Positions 46,510-57,701 of a stretch of 57,952 nt of DNA are shown one piece after another (positions within the stretch are counted from its first letter, which is position 1; each line of letters opens with the position of its first letter). A program made the translations under genes and the position numbers. The stretch lies in NCBI GenBank assembly GCA_029210175.1, contig JARGPL010000028.1:1-57952 (forward strand), written 5' to 3'. Under the pieces are notes generated by a model. The model had not been told where the DNA came from, did not search any database, and was given only the letters and a program-made list of their open reading frames with translations. Origin of the DNA: Minwuia sp. (GTDB lineage: Bacteria; Pseudomonadota; Alphaproteobacteria; Minwuiales; Minwuiaceae).

Positions 46510-48146
46510 TCAGCCGTTTGCTGCACGGGTCCTGGCACCGGATGACGTGTCTGCCGCCGGCCAGGAAACAAGACTGGCCGGGACATGAAGGGTCGCGATG
46601 GTGCCCTTGCCGGGCGTGCTGGTGATTTGCAGGTGCGTGCCCTGAAGCGCGGCGAGTTCCTGCGCGATGCTCAGACCAAGGCCGATCCCCTCGACATTGG
46701 CGTGTTGGGGGTCGCCGACGTGCTCAAAGGGCAGCAGGATGCGTTTCAGGTCCCGGGCCGGAATGCCAACACCATTGTCGCGCACCTCGATATCGACGCC
46801 GTTCTGGCCGGCCCCGGCAATGACCCATATCTCGGCCCTGTCACCGGCACACTGGATGGCGTTGCCGAGCAGGTTGCCGAGTATGCTCCGCAAGGCCTTT
46901 CGGTCCATGTGAATATCGGGCGTGGATGGCGGTATGACCAGCGTGACCGGATGCGGGAATTCATTGATCAGCGGCATCATGGTCAGTTCGAGTCGCCGGA
47001 ACTCCGGCTCCAGCGTGATACGGGTCTGATCCAGGTCTATCTTCCCGGTTTCGATATCGGCATGACTGACCATGCTGTCGATCAAGGACAGCAGTCGCTT
47101 TCCGCTCTGATGGATGTCCCCGGCATATGTCACGTATTTCGGGTTTCCGACCTCGCCCAGGGCCTGATGCGAGATCATTTCCGAGAAACCGAGGATCGCA
47201 TTCAGGGGCGTCCGCAACTCATGACTGATGTTGGCCATGACCCTTGTCTTGCTGGCGTTGGCAGATTCAGCAGCCTCGCGCGCGATGTTGAGCTTCATGT
47301 TCCGTTGTGCGGCGGTCCGGAGCAACATGTTCAGACGCGGGAGCAGCATGAACATCAGTGTCGTGACGCCCAGCAATGCCCCGACCAGTTCAAGCATTGT
47401 GACGACCGTCGCGGTATCGAACGGCACAGCGCTCTTGCCAAATCCCGGCAGCAGCGCAGGCAGTGTCACGACAACGGTCTGTGCGCCACCAACATCACCG
47501 GCCACCCAGTCACGGCGGGGCGAAAGCGGGTCGGCATTGTGGCAGGCAACGCAGGCGGCCCGCAGACGACGGGTTCCGCATAGCGAAGGATACCCCCTCG
47601 CAGATCGGCCTCGACCTGTATGATGGGGGGACTGTCGGCTGTGGTGGAAGTGTCGACAGCGCGCTGTTCGAAGGCATCTCGCGGACCACCGTCTGCGCGA
47701 TAGGGATAGGGCCAGGCGCTGTAGAACCGCATTCGCGCAGGCGAACCCGCATCGTCCATCCGCTGACCAAGCTCGATCGACAGCGTGGCGGGCATGGGGA
47801 TCGCACCTGGAGTCCTGGTGTAGGCGTGGCTGACCTGGGCCCTGCCTCCCGCGCGCGGCACGATCTCCTGCGTGTAATATTCCCGGACGAGTTCCATGGA
47901 TGCGACATAGGAACGTGCCGTCTCCGTGGCCGCGCGGGGACGCAGGCTTTCCAGAATCTGCCATGTGAGGATGCCGGTCAGGACAAAGCCCGCCATGAGG
48001 AACACGGCGGCGCTGAACAACGGACGCGCGGCGATGGGCTGCTTAACAAACTGTCCCGCCGTGAGCGGCACAGTCTGCCGTGAGGAATTGGGCCCCGGCC
48101 CGCGTGCGAACAGGTATCGGGCGTCGCACATCGGGGCGGAAGCCAT
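46510..48146 (-). pseudogene. Frameshifted sensor histidine kinase with Tll0287-like (DUF3365) haem domain
   Basis: Two overlapping frames together make one protein of about 545 residues. The first (from ATG 48146) has a membrane segment (FSAAVFLMAGFVLTGI) and a Tll0287-like domain, reading to ILRYAEP. The other continues with RAACVACHNADPLSP (CxxCH haem motif), a second membrane segment, HisKA box MANISHELRTPLNAILGF and ATPase motifs DNGVGIP and GIGLGLSIAQELA. The shift is at or near the GGG run 47571-47573, where one extra base restores a single frame. It may be a true pseudogene or a homopolymer error. It is divergent from the sugar kinase relic. Confidence 0.85.
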
Positions 48147-48164
48147 TGGACGAAAGTGGGCGCA

Positions 48165-49263
48165 ATGATCCTTGGAGCAATCGCTGATGACATGACCGGC
48201 GCGACCGATCTGGCGCTGATGCTGGCAAAGAGCGGCATGTCGACAGTTCAGGTGATCGGACCGGAATCCGTTGCGCTCGCCCCCGCAGATGCTGATGCCG
48301 TGGTCGTCGCCATGAAGTCACGGACCAATCCGCCAGACGAGGCGGTGGCGATGTCGCTGCAGGCTCTGACCGGGTTGCGGGAAGGCGGCGCATCCCAGAT
48401 ATTCTTCAAGTACTGCTCCACGTTCGATTCGACAGATCAGGGCAACATTGGCCCCGTCGCGGACGCTCTGCTGGATGCGTTGACCGCCCCGATTGCCGTC
48501 GCCTGTCCCGCGTTTCCGGATGCCGACCGCACGATCTATCAGGGTCATCTGTTCGTTGGCGACCGGCTGCTTTCGGAATCAGGGATGCGCCATCACCCGC
48601 TCACCCCCATGACCGATTCCGACCTTGTCGCTGTGCTGGGTCGCCAGAGCGGGAATTCTGTGGGTCTGGTCGATCTGGCAACTGTCCGGTCCGGGGTTGC
48701 TGCCATTCGTGCCCGACTGCAAGACCTGCAGGATGACGGCACACGGCTGGCCATTGCCGATGCGGTTGCGAACGATGACCTGAGGCTGATCGGCGCCGCA
48801 CTGAGTGACGCAAGGCTGGTGACAGGTGGATCAGGCATTGCGATGGGGTTGCCGCAGAACTTTCGCGCACAGGGCCGACTGGGACCCATGACAGCTGCGG
48901 CCGTGCCCGAAGTGTCTGGTCCATGCGACGGAGAGCGCTGACCGCGTCAGCGCCGTGCAGCAGGCGCTGGGTTGGGAACAGGAGGGTCTGCTGGTCGAGC
49001 AGGCCATGGCGACGATTGCATCCGCGCTGGCCGTGGAGGGTTACCGGCGGTTCATCGTGGCAGGGGGGGGAACGTCCGGCGCAGTGATACAGGCCCTTGG
49101 CGTCAAGGCACTGCGCATCGGGCCGGAGATCGCGCCGGGAGTTCCCTGGACCGAGACTGTCGGCGCGAATCCCTCGCTCGCGCTGGCACTGAAATCAGGC
49201 AATTTTGGCGGGTCGGGCTTCTTTTCGGATGCGGTCGCGATGTTTGACCCGGACACGCGCTGA
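48165..49263 (+). pseudogene. Broken four-carbon acid sugar kinase (OtnK/DUF1537 family)
   Basis: The N-terminal fragment (to a TGA at 48941) has the DUF1537 signature GAIADDMTGATDLALML, FKYCSTFDSTDQGNIGP, AVACPAFPDADRTIYQGHLF and VTGGSGIAMGLP. The C-terminal fragment, in another frame (readable from about 48920 to 49263), has ADRVSAVQQALG, the VAGGGTSGAVIQALG nucleotide-binding motif and SGNFGGSGFF. Intact proteins are about 420 residues; here the central part between VPEVSG and ADRV (roughly 70-90 residues) is missing and the frame is lost at the junction. Substrates of the family are 3-oxo-tetronate-type sugar acids. The start ATG is only 18 bp from the divergent kinase start. Confidence 0.85.
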
Positions 49264-49266
49264 GGC

Positions 49267-50556
49267 TTATTCCGTGTTGCCCGTGTTGTCGCCGCCCGTC
49301 GCCCTTTCGCGACCCTGCTCGCGCGCCTGGGTTTCCATTTCGCCTTCACTGTCGCCCTGGCGCGGGCCATCAAGACGGTGGGCGTCGCCGGACTTTCCCC
49401 CGCCTTCGTCCTTCTCGCCTTGCGAGGGGACGGACTCCGGCTTGCCGAACGGCAGGGTCTCGACATAGAGCGACGACGACGGGAACGCGAAGCCTGTCCC
49501 GGCATCTTCGACCAGCGTCTTCAGGTGATAGAGCAGATCTTCCTTCACCTGCATCCAGACGGCCCACTTGGTGGTCTTGGTGAAGCAGTAGAGCATGATG
49601 TCGATGGATGAGCTGTTGAAGCTGTCAGCGTGGATCAGCGTCGATACCTTGGTCGGGTCGGTCTCGAATGCATCGCTGTTGCGGATGTAGTCGTTCAGTC
49701 CATCGACAACGTGTTTCAGCTGATCGTTCGTCGTGCGGTATTCCAGCCCGACCATCCAGTAGATGCGCCGGTTCGTCATGCGCGAGAAGTTGGTGACCGC
49801 ATTGTCGGCCAGGTCGGAGTTCGGCACCGTGACCAGGGCCTTGTCGAAACGGCGGATCTTCGTCGTGCGAAAGCCAACGGTCTCGACCGTGCCTTCCACA
49901 TCGTTGGTCTTGATCCACTCCCCTTCGGTGAAGATCTTGTCGACGAAGATCGCAACGCCGCCAAACAGGTTCGAGATCAGGTTCTGTGCGCCGAAGGCGA
50001 CGGCCATGCCGATCAGGCCGAGCCCGCCCAGAACTGCCCCGATGTTGAAATCCCATTCCTGCAGGATCGCTGCAGCGCCAAAGACGACGATGATCACGCG
50101 GATCAGCCGGACGGCAAAATTCTTCAGGGTTGCAGCCATGTTCGCGCCGCCGACGGACGTGACGACCCGATCCAGTATGAATGACATGGGCCCGACACAG
50201 CGGTACATGGTCCAGAAGATCGTGAAGGCGATCAGCGAGCGCACGACCTTGGCCATGGCAGCATCGATGTCTTCCGGCAGGGGTGCCACGCGCGTGGCGA
50301 GAAACAGCCCGACAACCAGGAACACAAAGCGGATCGGGCCGCTCAATGCGTCGACCAGTGCGTCGTCGAAGTGATTGCTGCTGCGCCCCACCAGCTTTTC
50401 GAGCATGGTCAGCACGAACCGGCTGACGAACCCGCGCAACAGGACAAAGGCCAGGAAGACAACGATGGCCAGGATGATGCGGTCTGTCTCGACGCCGAAT
50501 GCGCCCTGATCCCAGACGTTCCTGGCCTCGTCCCAGAATTCCATCAGTCCGCTCAT
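49267..50556 (-). CDS. MscS-family mechanosensitive channel
   Basis: The 429-residue membrane protein has several N-terminal helices and then the MscS pore/beta core: NIGAVLGGLGLIGMAVAFGA followed by QNLISNLFGGVAIFVD, and GTVETVGFRTTKIRRFDKALV. The C-terminal soluble domain includes NRRIYWMVGLEYRTTNDQL and is followed by a polar, disordered tail rich in Gly, Glu and Gln. It probably releases solutes on osmotic downshock in the inner membrane. The family is broad and the closest subtype (YnaI/YbdG-like) is not certain. Confidence 0.9.
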   Translation of the reverse strand: MSGLMEFWDEARNVWDQGAFGVETDRIILAIVVFLAFVLLRGFVSRFVLTMLEKLVGRSSNHFDDALVDALSGPIRFVFLVVGLFLATRVAPLPEDIDAAMAKVVRSLIAFTIFWTMYRCVGPMSFILDRVVTSVGGANMAATLKNFAVRLIRVIIVVFGAAAILQEWDFNIGAVLGGLGLIGMAVAFGAQNLISNLFGGVAIFVDKIFTEGEWIKTNDVEGTVETVGFRTTKIRRFDKALVTVPNSDLADNAVTNFSRMTNRRIYWMVGLEYRTTNDQLKHVVDGLNDYIRNSDAFETDPTKVSTLIHADSFNSSSIDIMLYCFTKTTKWAVWMQVKEDLLYHLKTLVEDAGTGFAFPSSSLYVETLPFGKPESVPSQGEKDEGGGKSGDAHRLDGPRQGDSEGEMETQAREQGRERATGGDNTGNTE

Positions 50557-50691
50557 CTTGGCATCCTCTTGTGTTCCGCCGATCCGCCTGGTTCACGCCT
50601 GGTCCTGACCCGTTCGAAAACGACGAAACCACCTGCAGCATGCGCTGCAAGTGGTTCCCGCCAGTATTCGTGCCCCGGCCCGAAAGGTCTA

Positions 50692-51027
50692 TCAGGCAGC
50701 TTCGTTGAAGGCGACGCCCTTTTCCCGGAACAGCTGCGGCAGCTCACCGGATTCGGCCATCTCGCGCACGATATCGCAGCCACCGACGAACTCGCCCTTC
50801 ACGTAGAGCTGCGGGATGGTCGGCCAGTCGGAATATTCCTTGATGCCCTGGCGGATGTCAGCGTCTTCCAGCACGTTGACGGAGCTGAACTTGACACCGA
50901 AGTGGCTGAGGATCTGCACCGTTGCTGCGGAAAATCCGCACTGCGGGAAAACCGGCGTGCCCTTCATGAAGAGCACGACTTCATTGGATTTCACTTCGGT
51001 GTCGATGCGGTCTGTGGTCTCGGTCAT
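50692..51027 (-). CDS. grxD: Monothiol glutaredoxin Grx4 family
   Basis: The 111-residue protein has the CGFS active site in [20 protein letters not shown] and the glutathione-binding [20 protein letters not shown]. Such proteins carry [2Fe-2S] clusters and work with BolA in iron-sulfur trafficking; bolA lies directly upstream. ATG 51027 starts at the family N-terminus. Confidence 0.96.
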   Translation of the reverse strand: MTETTDRIDTEVKSNEVVLFMKGTPVFPQCGFSAATVQILSHFGVKFSSVNVLEDADIRQGIKEYSDWPTIPQLYVKGEFVGGCDIVREMAESGELPQLFREKGVAFNEAA

Positions 51028-51076
51028 GGTGGATATCCTTCTCGGACAGTGATTTCGGGAGGGCTGTTCAAACAGC

Positions 51077-51310
51077 TCAGGCAGGGGCCGAGGTCTGCAG
51101 GGCGAGGGCATGGAGTTCTTCACCCATGCGACCGCGCAGGGCCTTGTAGACCAGCTGGTGCTGTTGCACGCGGGATTTTCCGGCGAATGCGGCCGATATC
51201 ACGTGGGCGGCATAGTGATCCCCGTCCCCGGCAAGGTCGGTGATCGTCACTTCCGCATCGGGCAGAGCATCGCGGATCATGGCCTCGATCTCGCCCGGGT
51301 CCATCGCCAT
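51077..51310 (-). CDS. BolA family protein
   Basis: The 77-residue protein matches the short BolA type (IbaG/BolA2): [41 protein letters not shown] (shown in part) with the conserved H, and [18 protein letters not shown]. It interacts with monothiol glutaredoxins in Fe-S metabolism, consistent with grxD next to it. The purL-bolA-grxD order is conserved in alphaproteobacteria. Confidence 0.93.
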   Translation of the reverse strand: MAMDPGEIEAMIRDALPDAEVTITDLAGDGDHYAAHVISAAFAGKSRVQQHQLVYKALRGRMGEELHALALQTSAPA

Positions 51311-51367
51311 ATCAATTCTCCATCCAGTAACGCAGCATCAATCCCGTCGCCTGACACCGGTCCGGGC

Positions 51368-53575
51368 TCAGGACCCGGCCATGTGTTCAGGCAGGGTCCG
51401 TTCATGCCGGTCCTTCAGTGTCGCGACGGATATGGTCAGGCTGCCGTTCACAGTCAACTCGGTTCCGCCGGTTTGTCCCAGCACCGTCGCAGGTACGCCA
51501 CTTGCGTCCGCCATCGACAGGATGACTTCAGGCTGGGTGGTGGTCACCAGATATCGTGCCTGATCTTCGCCGAACAGGAAAGCATGCGGCGCGATTTCCG
51601 ACTGTGGCAGGTCGATCGTTGCGCCGATGCCGCTGGCGATTGCCATCTCGGCAAGCCCCACGGCCAACCCGCCATCGGCAAGGTCATGGCACGCGGTGGC
51701 CAGGCTGCTGCGGATCATGCCGCGCACGATGTCGCCGGTCCGGCGCTCCCGCGCCAGATCCACGGGCGGTGGTGGTCCCTCCGCCCGGTCAAGCACATCA
51801 CGCAGATAGAGGCTCTGCCCCAGGTGTCCGCGCGTCTCGCCCAGCAGGACAATGGTCTCGCCCTCGGTGGTGAAGGCCATGCCGGCGCGCTGATCGGCAT
51901 CCTTCAACAGCCCGACACCGCCAATCGCGGGGGTAGGCAGGATGCCGACGCCGTTGGTTTCGTTGTACAGCGACACATTGCCGGAAATCACCGGGAACTG
52001 CAGCGCCGTGCAGGCCTCTCCCATGCCTGCGATGCAGCCCACCAGTTGCCCCATGATCTCGGGGCGCTCCGGGTTGCCGAAGTTGAGGCAGTCGGTCACC
52101 GCCAGCGGTGTCGCGCCCACAGCGGTGATGTTGCGCCAGCACTCGGCCACGGCCTGGCGTCCGCCCTCGACCGGATCGGCAAAGCAGTATCGCGGCGTCA
52201 CGTCCGTCGATATCGCCAGCGCCTTCCTGGTGCCGTGCACCCGCACCAGTGCGGCGTCGCCGCCGGGCCATGCGATGGTGTCCGCCATGACCATGTGGTC
52301 GTACTGTTCCCAGATCCAGCGACGCGAACAACCGTCGAAGCCACCGATGAGCTGCAACAGCGCTTCACCCATGTCATTCGGCGCAGGGGCATCGGCTTCG
52401 GCCAGCTGCACACGCGGTTCCGTGCGCTCCCACGGGCGTTCATAGCTCGGTGCGTCATCGACGAGCGGGCGGACGGGAATGTCGCCGACGATCTTGCCGC
52501 CCTGTTTCAGCGTGAAGCGGCCCGTGTCCGTCAGGTGGCCGACAACGGCGAACTCGACACCCCACTTGGCGAAGATCTGGCGGGCGACGTCCTCGCGCGC
52601 CGGGTCCAGCACCATCAGCATGCGTTCCTGACTTTCCGACAGCATGATCTCGTAGGCACTCATGCCGGTTTCGCGCTGGGGCACCTTGTCCAGATCGAGT
52701 TCCAGCCCGACACCGCCCTTGTCCGCCATCTCGACGGAAGAGCAGGTCAGGCCCGCCGCGCCCATGTCCTGAATGGCGACGATGGCATCTGTGGCCATCA
52801 GTTCCAGACAGGCTTCCAGCAACAGCTTTTCGGTGAAGGGATCTCCGACCTGCACCGTCGGGCGTTTCTCTTCCGACTGGTCGTCGAACTCCGCCGATGC
52901 CATTGTCGCGCCGTGAATGCCGTCGCGCCCGGTGCGCGAGCCAACATAGACCACGGGATTGCCGATGCCGGCGGCGGCGGAATAGAAGATGCGGTCGGTC
53001 CGGGCCAGTCCGACACACATGGCATTGACCAGAATGTTGCCGTTGTAGGCGGGATCGAAGTTGACCTCTCCACCCACGGTCGGCACGCCCATGCAGTTGC
53101 CATAGCCACCGATGCCGGCCACGACACCGTTCACCAGCTGCCGCGTCTTGTGATGGTCCGGGCTGCCAAACCGCAGCGCATTCATGTTGGCGACCGGGCG
53201 TGCGCCCATGGTGAATACATCCCGCATGATACCGCCAACACCGGTGGCCGCCCCCTGATAGGGTTCGATGAACGATGGATGGTTGTGACTTTCCATCTTG
53301 AAGATGGCGGCATCACCATCGCCGATGTCGATGATCCCGGCGTTCTCGCCCGGGCCGCAGATCACCCACGGGGCCTCTGTCGGCAAGGTCTTCAGCCAGA
53401 CGCGTGATGACTTGTAGGAACAATGCTCCGACCACATGACGGAGAAGATGCCCAGTTCCGTGCGGTTGGGTGTGCGTCCCATGGCACCGAGGATACGGTC
53501 GTACTCACCCTTGGTCAGGCCATGCTCGGCAATGATCTCCGGCGTGATCTCGATCTCGTTGGGGTCGGTGCTCAT
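51368..53575 (-). CDS. purL: Phosphoribosylformylglycinamidine synthase subunit II
   Basis: The 735-residue synthetase subunit of the small-subunit (PurLQS) type. Motifs: [13 protein letters not shown]-like [14 protein letters not shown] at the start, [37 protein letters not shown] and the PurM-like SEAQ-type [11 protein letters not shown]. It makes FGAM in purine synthesis with PurQ and PurS. Its start overlaps the purQ stop by four bases (ATGA). Confidence 0.97.
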   Translation of the reverse strand: MSTDPNEIEITPEIIAEHGLTKGEYDRILGAMGRTPNRTELGIFSVMWSEHCSYKSSRVWLKTLPTEAPWVICGPGENAGIIDIGDGDAAIFKMESHNHPSFIEPYQGAATGVGGIMRDVFTMGARPVANMNALRFGSPDHHKTRQLVNGVVAGIGGYGNCMGVPTVGGEVNFDPAYNGNILVNAMCVGLARTDRIFYSAAAGIGNPVVYVGSRTGRDGIHGATMASAEFDDQSEEKRPTVQVGDPFTEKLLLEACLELMATDAIVAIQDMGAAGLTCSSVEMADKGGVGLELDLDKVPQRETGMSAYEIMLSESQERMLMVLDPAREDVARQIFAKWGVEFAVVGHLTDTGRFTLKQGGKIVGDIPVRPLVDDAPSYERPWERTEPRVQLAEADAPAPNDMGEALLQLIGGFDGCSRRWIWEQYDHMVMADTIAWPGGDAALVRVHGTRKALAISTDVTPRYCFADPVEGGRQAVAECWRNITAVGATPLAVTDCLNFGNPERPEIMGQLVGCIAGMGEACTALQFPVISGNVSLYNETNGVGILPTPAIGGVGLLKDADQRAGMAFTTEGETIVLLGETRGHLGQSLYLRDVLDRAEGPPPPVDLARERRTGDIVRGMIRSSLATACHDLADGGLAVGLAEMAIASGIGATIDLPQSEIAPHAFLFGEDQARYLVTTTQPEVILSMADASGVPATVLGQTGGTELTVNGSLTISVATLKDRHERTLPEHMAGS

Positions 53576-54237
53576 GACAGCGTCTCCACCATCGATGTGA
53601 ACAGGGCTGCGCCATCCATGCCACCAAGGGCGGGGTCGGCGGCTCTTTCCGGATGGGGCATCATGCCAAGCACGCGGCGGTTCGCCGACAGGATCCCGGC
53701 AATATCACGGCGGGATCCGTTGGGATTGTCGTTGTCATAGCGGAACGCGACCAGGCCTTCGCCTTCCAGCCGGTCCAGCGTTGCATCATCGGCGAAGTAG
53801 TTGCCATCGTGATGGGCGACGGGGATGGATACCCGCTGGCCGGAGGCATACCCGCTGGTGAACGGACTGTCTGCCGTCTCTACCCGCATCGCCACGTGCC
53901 GGCAGACGTACTTGCCGGCGGCGTTGTTCATCAGCGCGCCGGGCAGCAGGCCCGCTTCGCACGCCATCTGGAAACCATTGCAGACCGCGAATACTGCACC
54001 GCCCCGTTCGGCATGCGCACGAACAGCGGCCATGATGGGGCTGAGGGCGGCGATGGCGCCCACGCGCAGATAATCGCCATAGGAAAATCCGCCCGGCAGG
54101 ACCACGAGGTCGAGGTCCGGCAAGGCGCTCTCCCCATGCCAGATCATGGCAGGGGCGGTGCCGGAGGCCTGATGCAGCGCCACAGCGACGTCCCGATCGC
54201 AGTTGCTGCCGGGAAAGACGATGACTGCTGCCTTCAT
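53572..54237 (-). CDS. purQ: Phosphoribosylformylglycinamidine synthase subunit I (glutaminase)
   Basis: The 221-residue class I amidotransferase supplies ammonia to PurL. Motifs are [32 protein letters not shown], the nucleophile in [19 protein letters not shown] and MMPHPERAA. Start ATG 54237 overlaps the purS stop; its own stop overlaps the purL start. Confidence 0.97.
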   Translation of the reverse strand: MKAAVIVFPGSNCDRDVAVALHQASGTAPAMIWHGESALPDLDLVVLPGGFSYGDYLRVGAIAALSPIMAAVRAHAERGGAVFAVCNGFQMACEAGLLPGALMNNAAGKYVCRHVAMRVETADSPFTSGYASGQRVSIPVAHHDGNYFADDATLDRLEGEGLVAFRYDNDNPNGSRRDIAGILSANRRVLGMMPHPERAADPALGGMDGAALFTSMVETLS

Positions 54238-54488
54238 GATGCGTCCTGGCCGCCAATCTCGATACGGTAATTCTCGATGACCGTATTGGCGAGCAAGCGC
54301 TCGCACATCATCTTGAGGCGTTCGCGGGCGCTGTCGGCGTCCATGTCGGCAAGCTCGATCTCGAACATCTTGCCCTGACGCACCTTTTCCACCCCGTCAT
54401 GGCCGAGGCCCTTCAGGGCCTGTTCGATGGCCTTGCCCTGGGGGTCGAGCACCCCGTTCTTCAATGTGACGAAAACCCGTGCCTGCAT
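54234..54488 (-). CDS. purS: Phosphoribosylformylglycinamidine synthase subunit PurS
   Basis: The 84-residue protein bridges PurL and PurQ. It starts [20 protein letters not shown] and has [15 protein letters not shown], standard for PurS. ATG 54488 gives the family length; an open frame to 54560 would add 24 residues not seen in homologues. It is 75 bp from purC. Confidence 0.95.
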   Translation of the reverse strand: MQARVFVTLKNGVLDPQGKAIEQALKGLGHDGVEKVRQGKMFEIELADMDADSARERLKMMCERLLANTVIENYRIEIGGQDAS

Positions 54489-54563
54489 CGGCCCCACATC
54501 CTCTGTCTCGAAAACGATTTCTGGTTCACGTGTTACCGGATCGGCCGGCAGCACGGGCATGGA

Positions 54564-55325
54564 TCAGTGGACCAGCTTCGGCCCGTTGAATTCTGCCTGG
54601 TTCTCCGGCATGACGCCGAGACGGCGCGCGACTTCCTGATAGGCTTCCTCGATCCCGCCCATGTCGCGGCGGAACCGGTCCTTGTCCATCTTCTCGTTGG
54701 TTGTCGCGTCCCAGAGGCGGCAACTGTCGGGGCTGATCTCGTCGGCCAGGATGATGCGCATCATTTCGCCTTCCCAGGCGCGACCGAACTCGATCTTGAA
54801 GTCGACCAGGCGGATGCCGATGCCCAGGAACAGGCCCGTCAGGAAGTCATTGATCCTGATTGTCTGCGCCATGATGTCATCGATTTCCTGCGGTGTGGCC
54901 CAACCGAAGGCGGTGATGTGTTCCTCGGTGACGAAGGGGTCGCCCATCTCGTCGTTCTTGAAACAGAATTCGATGATGGAGCGCGGCAGGGCGGTTCCCT
55001 CTTCCAACTTGAAGCGTTCCGAGAAGGAGCCGGCGGCCACGTTGCGCACGATCACTTCCAGCGGCACGATCTCCACTTCGCGCACCAGTTGTTCACGCAT
55101 GTTCAGGCGGCGGATGAAATGTGTCTGCACGCCAATCTCTGACAGGCGCGTCATCAGGAATTCCGAAATACGGTTGTTCAGAACGCCCTTGCCGGTGATC
55201 TCGCCCTTCTTCTGGGCGTTGAACGCGGTAGCGTCGTCCTTGAAGTACTGAACAATGGTGCCAGGCTCGGGGCCTTCGAAAAGGATCTTCGCCTTGCCCT
55301 CATAGAGCTTTCTGCGACGGGCCAT
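54564..55325 (-). CDS. purC: Phosphoribosylaminoimidazole-succinocarboxamide synthase
   Basis: The 253-residue SAICAR synthetase begins [20 protein letters not shown] and has [30 protein letters not shown] and [15 protein letters not shown], all typical. It joins aspartate to CAIR in purine synthesis. Start ATG 55325. It is divergent from the DUF1476 gene (about 230 bp), the conserved alphaproteobacterial arrangement. Confidence 0.97.
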   Translation of the reverse strand: MARRRKLYEGKAKILFEGPEPGTIVQYFKDDATAFNAQKKGEITGKGVLNNRISEFLMTRLSEIGVQTHFIRRLNMREQLVREVEIVPLEVIVRNVAAGSFSERFKLEEGTALPRSIIEFCFKNDEMGDPFVTEEHITAFGWATPQEIDDIMAQTIRINDFLTGLFLGIGIRLVDFKIEFGRAWEGEMMRIILADEISPDSCRLWDATTNEKMDKDRFRRDMGGIEEAYQEVARRLGVMPENQAEFNGPKLVH

Positions 55326-55558
55326 CTGTTGATCGCTTTCCCGGATTGGCGGTGGGGTTACCCTGAAGCCGCGGGAACATACAGAAGCCGCACGTGATCC
55401 GCAATCACGCAGGCTGGCGACACTGTTCGTGCGCGCGAAATGCCGCGCCGGGCCGCTTGCATCGCGCGGCGAGTTGAACCTGTCTCGATCCCGGACTATG
55501 TGGTGGGTAAGGGTCACGCGCCCCTGACCGGGGCAATCATTTTCAGATGGGGGCAGAT

Positions 55559-55879
55559 ATGGCCGGATTTGACGAACGCAAGAACGCTGCTGAAGGCAAG
55601 TTCGCGCTGGATGGCGAGAAGGAATTCAAGGCAACCGCGCGGCGCAACAAGATGCTGGGCCTGTGGCTGGCGGAACAGATGGGAATGTCCGGGGCGGATG
55701 CCGATGGCTATGCCCGGGAAGTCATCGCCTCTGATTTCGAGGAGCCGGGTGACGAGGACGTCTACCGCAAGGTGAAGGCCGATATCGACGCCAAGGGGCT
55801 GGATATTTCCGAACACCGCCTCCGTCGGCAGATGGTTGAACTGCTGGAGGAAGCCCGGCGCCAGATCGCCGCGGAGTAA
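55559..55879 (+). CDS. DUF1476 family protein (F1-ATPase zeta-type inhibitor)
   Basis: The 106-residue helical protein matches DUF1476, which includes the zeta inhibitor of alphaproteobacterial F1Fo-ATPase: [20 protein letters not shown] and [17 protein letters not shown], then a C-terminal [15 protein letters not shown]. In Paracoccus zeta blocks ATP hydrolysis; whether this one does is inferred from family. ATG 55559 is preceded by GGGGGCAG; an earlier in-frame ATG at 55547 adds four residues. Confidence 0.9.
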   Translation: MAGFDERKNAAEGKFALDGEKEFKATARRNKMLGLWLAEQMGMSGADADGYAREVIASDFEEPGDEDVYRKVKADIDAKGLDISEHRLRRQMVELLEEARRQIAAE

Positions 55880-56247
55880 TCGACCGCCCGCTGAACCGGG
55901 CTGAAACACGGAATGTCTGATTGGCAGGGGCGCGCATGCGGCTCTGCCAATTTCGTTTCTGGCCTGGCTTCGTTGCATCTCCTCGCGCGCATGCCGTGTG
56001 TGATTCGGGGTGCGATACAATTTTCGCTATCGGGACTTCGTGATCACGGTCATTTACGCCACGGCCCTGGCCCTGCCATAAGGGCTGCCATGTGGTCGAT
56101 TTGCTTCAGTACATCCTTCAACTTCGCTCCGGCGGTGCGGGTTGCTTGTGAATTCGCGTTGATTCGCAGTAGTCTGGGCGAAACACCTGTTTCGGGTTGC
56201 CGGAACAGGTGATGAGGGATTCGGCCAGACAAGATGGGAAATCGATC
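55880..56247. other. Intergenic region upstream of the TolC-like gene
   Basis: About 368 bp. I see an inverted repeat CCTGTT/AACAGG around 56187-56210 just before the gene, and TTGATT with TAGTCT 11 bases on, too close for a standard promoter. No gene is recognised on either strand. Confidence 0.45.
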
Positions 56248-57645
56248 ATGCTGATCAGGACATGGGGCGGCGTGGCGCGGGCAATGACGGGGATTGCACT
56301 GGCGCTGACGATACTGCCTTGGAGCGGTGTGAGCGCGGAATCGCTGCGTAATGAGGTCCGGGGACTGGTGGGTGACCATCCGCAGATCAAGGCCGCCCGC
56401 AGCGCCGTCACGGCGAGCGAGGAGGGTATTCGCCGCGAACGTGCCGGGTACCTGCCGACGCTGACCGGTACGGCAGGCGCGGGTTACGAACATACTGATT
56501 CGCTGGCGACACGGGCTGCGGGCCAGGACAATCAGCAGTTCTTTGCGACCAATGCGACACTGGAAGCGCGCCAGAACCTGTTCAATGGTCTGGGCACGCA
56601 GTCTGGTATCAGCAGCGCCAAGGCCCTGACCCGCGCGTCCGAGGAAACGCTGACCGCCGTCACGCAGAACGTCCTGCTGGAAGCGGTCACGACCTATCTC
56701 AACGTGTTGCGCAATCGCGAGATCGTGCGCCTGAACCGAGGCAATGAACGCGCCATTCAGGACCAGCTGCAGCTGGAAGACGAGCGCGTGCAGCGCGGTT
56801 CAGGTATCGCGGTCGATGTTCTGGAGGCCAAGAGCCGTCTGCAGATCGCGCGGGAGCAGCGGGTCGCATTCCAGGGCGCGCTGAGCGACACCATTTCGAA
56901 TTACGTGCAGGTCTTTGGCCATGCACCGGTGCTGGACGAGATGCAGGCCGTGACGCCGGTTGCAGCCGCCTTGCCAGCCACCAAGGAAGAAGGCGTCAGC
57001 CTGATCCGCAAGGGCAATCCGGTGGTCCAGATTGCCGAGGCGCAGATCGATTCCGCCAAGCATGAGCGGGGGCGGGCCGAATCCACCTACTGGCCGTCAG
57101 TTGACCTTGTGGGCAAGGCCAACATCGAAAACAACCTGTCCGGTGTCGAGGACGTGCGCCACGACTATTCCATCAAGCTGGAAGCCCGCTGGGTGTTCTT
57201 CGATGGTCTGCTGACGCCTGCAAACAGCGCCGCCGCTGGCGCGCGCTATCAGGAAGCCATCCAGAACGGGCGCAACGTAACGCGCAAGACCATCGAGCTG
57301 ATGGAAACATCCTGGCATCAGATGGAAGTCGCCAATGAGCGTGCGGACCTGCTGCGCAACGCCATGAACATTGCCGCTGAGGTCTTTGCGTCGCGTCTGG
57401 AATTGCGCGAAGCGGGCAAGGAAACGGCGATCAACGTGCTGGATGCGCAGAGCCAGCTCTACAGCGCCTGCATCAATTTCGTGAATGCGGTCTTCGATTC
57501 GGAGGTCGCAGCGTATCGGGTGCTGAACACGCTTGGACGTCTTGACCGGGGGGCGGTCGAGAATTCCGAGCCTGTGCAGCAGTCAACTGTGGTTGATCAG
57601 TGCGGTTTCACCGAGGGTGATGGCGAATACCGCGTTGGGAACTGA
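56248..57645 (+). CDS. TolC-family outer membrane channel (type I secretion, LapE-like)
   Basis: The 465-residue protein has a signal peptide (AMTGIALALTILPWSGVSA) and the repeated TolC helix-barrel pattern: NEVRGLVGDHPQIKAARSAV, ATLEARQNLFNGLGTQSGIS-type segments and the second repeat YSIKLEARWVFFDGLLTPAN with LDAQSQLYSACINFVNA. It forms the outer-membrane exit duct of a type I secretion or efflux system. ATG 56248 has GGGAAA upstream and gives a normal signal peptide. The next gene starts 57 bp downstream and may be its secreted substrate. Confidence 0.9.
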   Translation: MLIRTWGGVARAMTGIALALTILPWSGVSAESLRNEVRGLVGDHPQIKAARSAVTASEEGIRRERAGYLPTLTGTAGAGYEHTDSLATRAAGQDNQQFFATNATLEARQNLFNGLGTQSGISSAKALTRASEETLTAVTQNVLLEAVTTYLNVLRNREIVRLNRGNERAIQDQLQLEDERVQRGSGIAVDVLEAKSRLQIAREQRVAFQGALSDTISNYVQVFGHAPVLDEMQAVTPVAAALPATKEEGVSLIRKGNPVVQIAEAQIDSAKHERGRAESTYWPSVDLVGKANIENNLSGVEDVRHDYSIKLEARWVFFDGLLTPANSAAAGARYQEAIQNGRNVTRKTIELMETSWHQMEVANERADLLRNAMNIAAEVFASRLELREAGKETAINVLDAQSQLYSACINFVNAVFDSEVAAYRVLNTLGRLDRGAVENSEPVQQSTVVDQCGFTEGDGEYRVGN

Positions 57646-57701
57646 TTAACCCGAAAGTGTTTTAACTGGAGTGGTCGGGGCCTCCAGCGGAGTAACGGAT
57701 C

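Noticed and set aside
51110-53407. 765-codon plus-strand open frame antisense to bolA and purL
   Set aside because: Shadow of purL codon bias with no motif.
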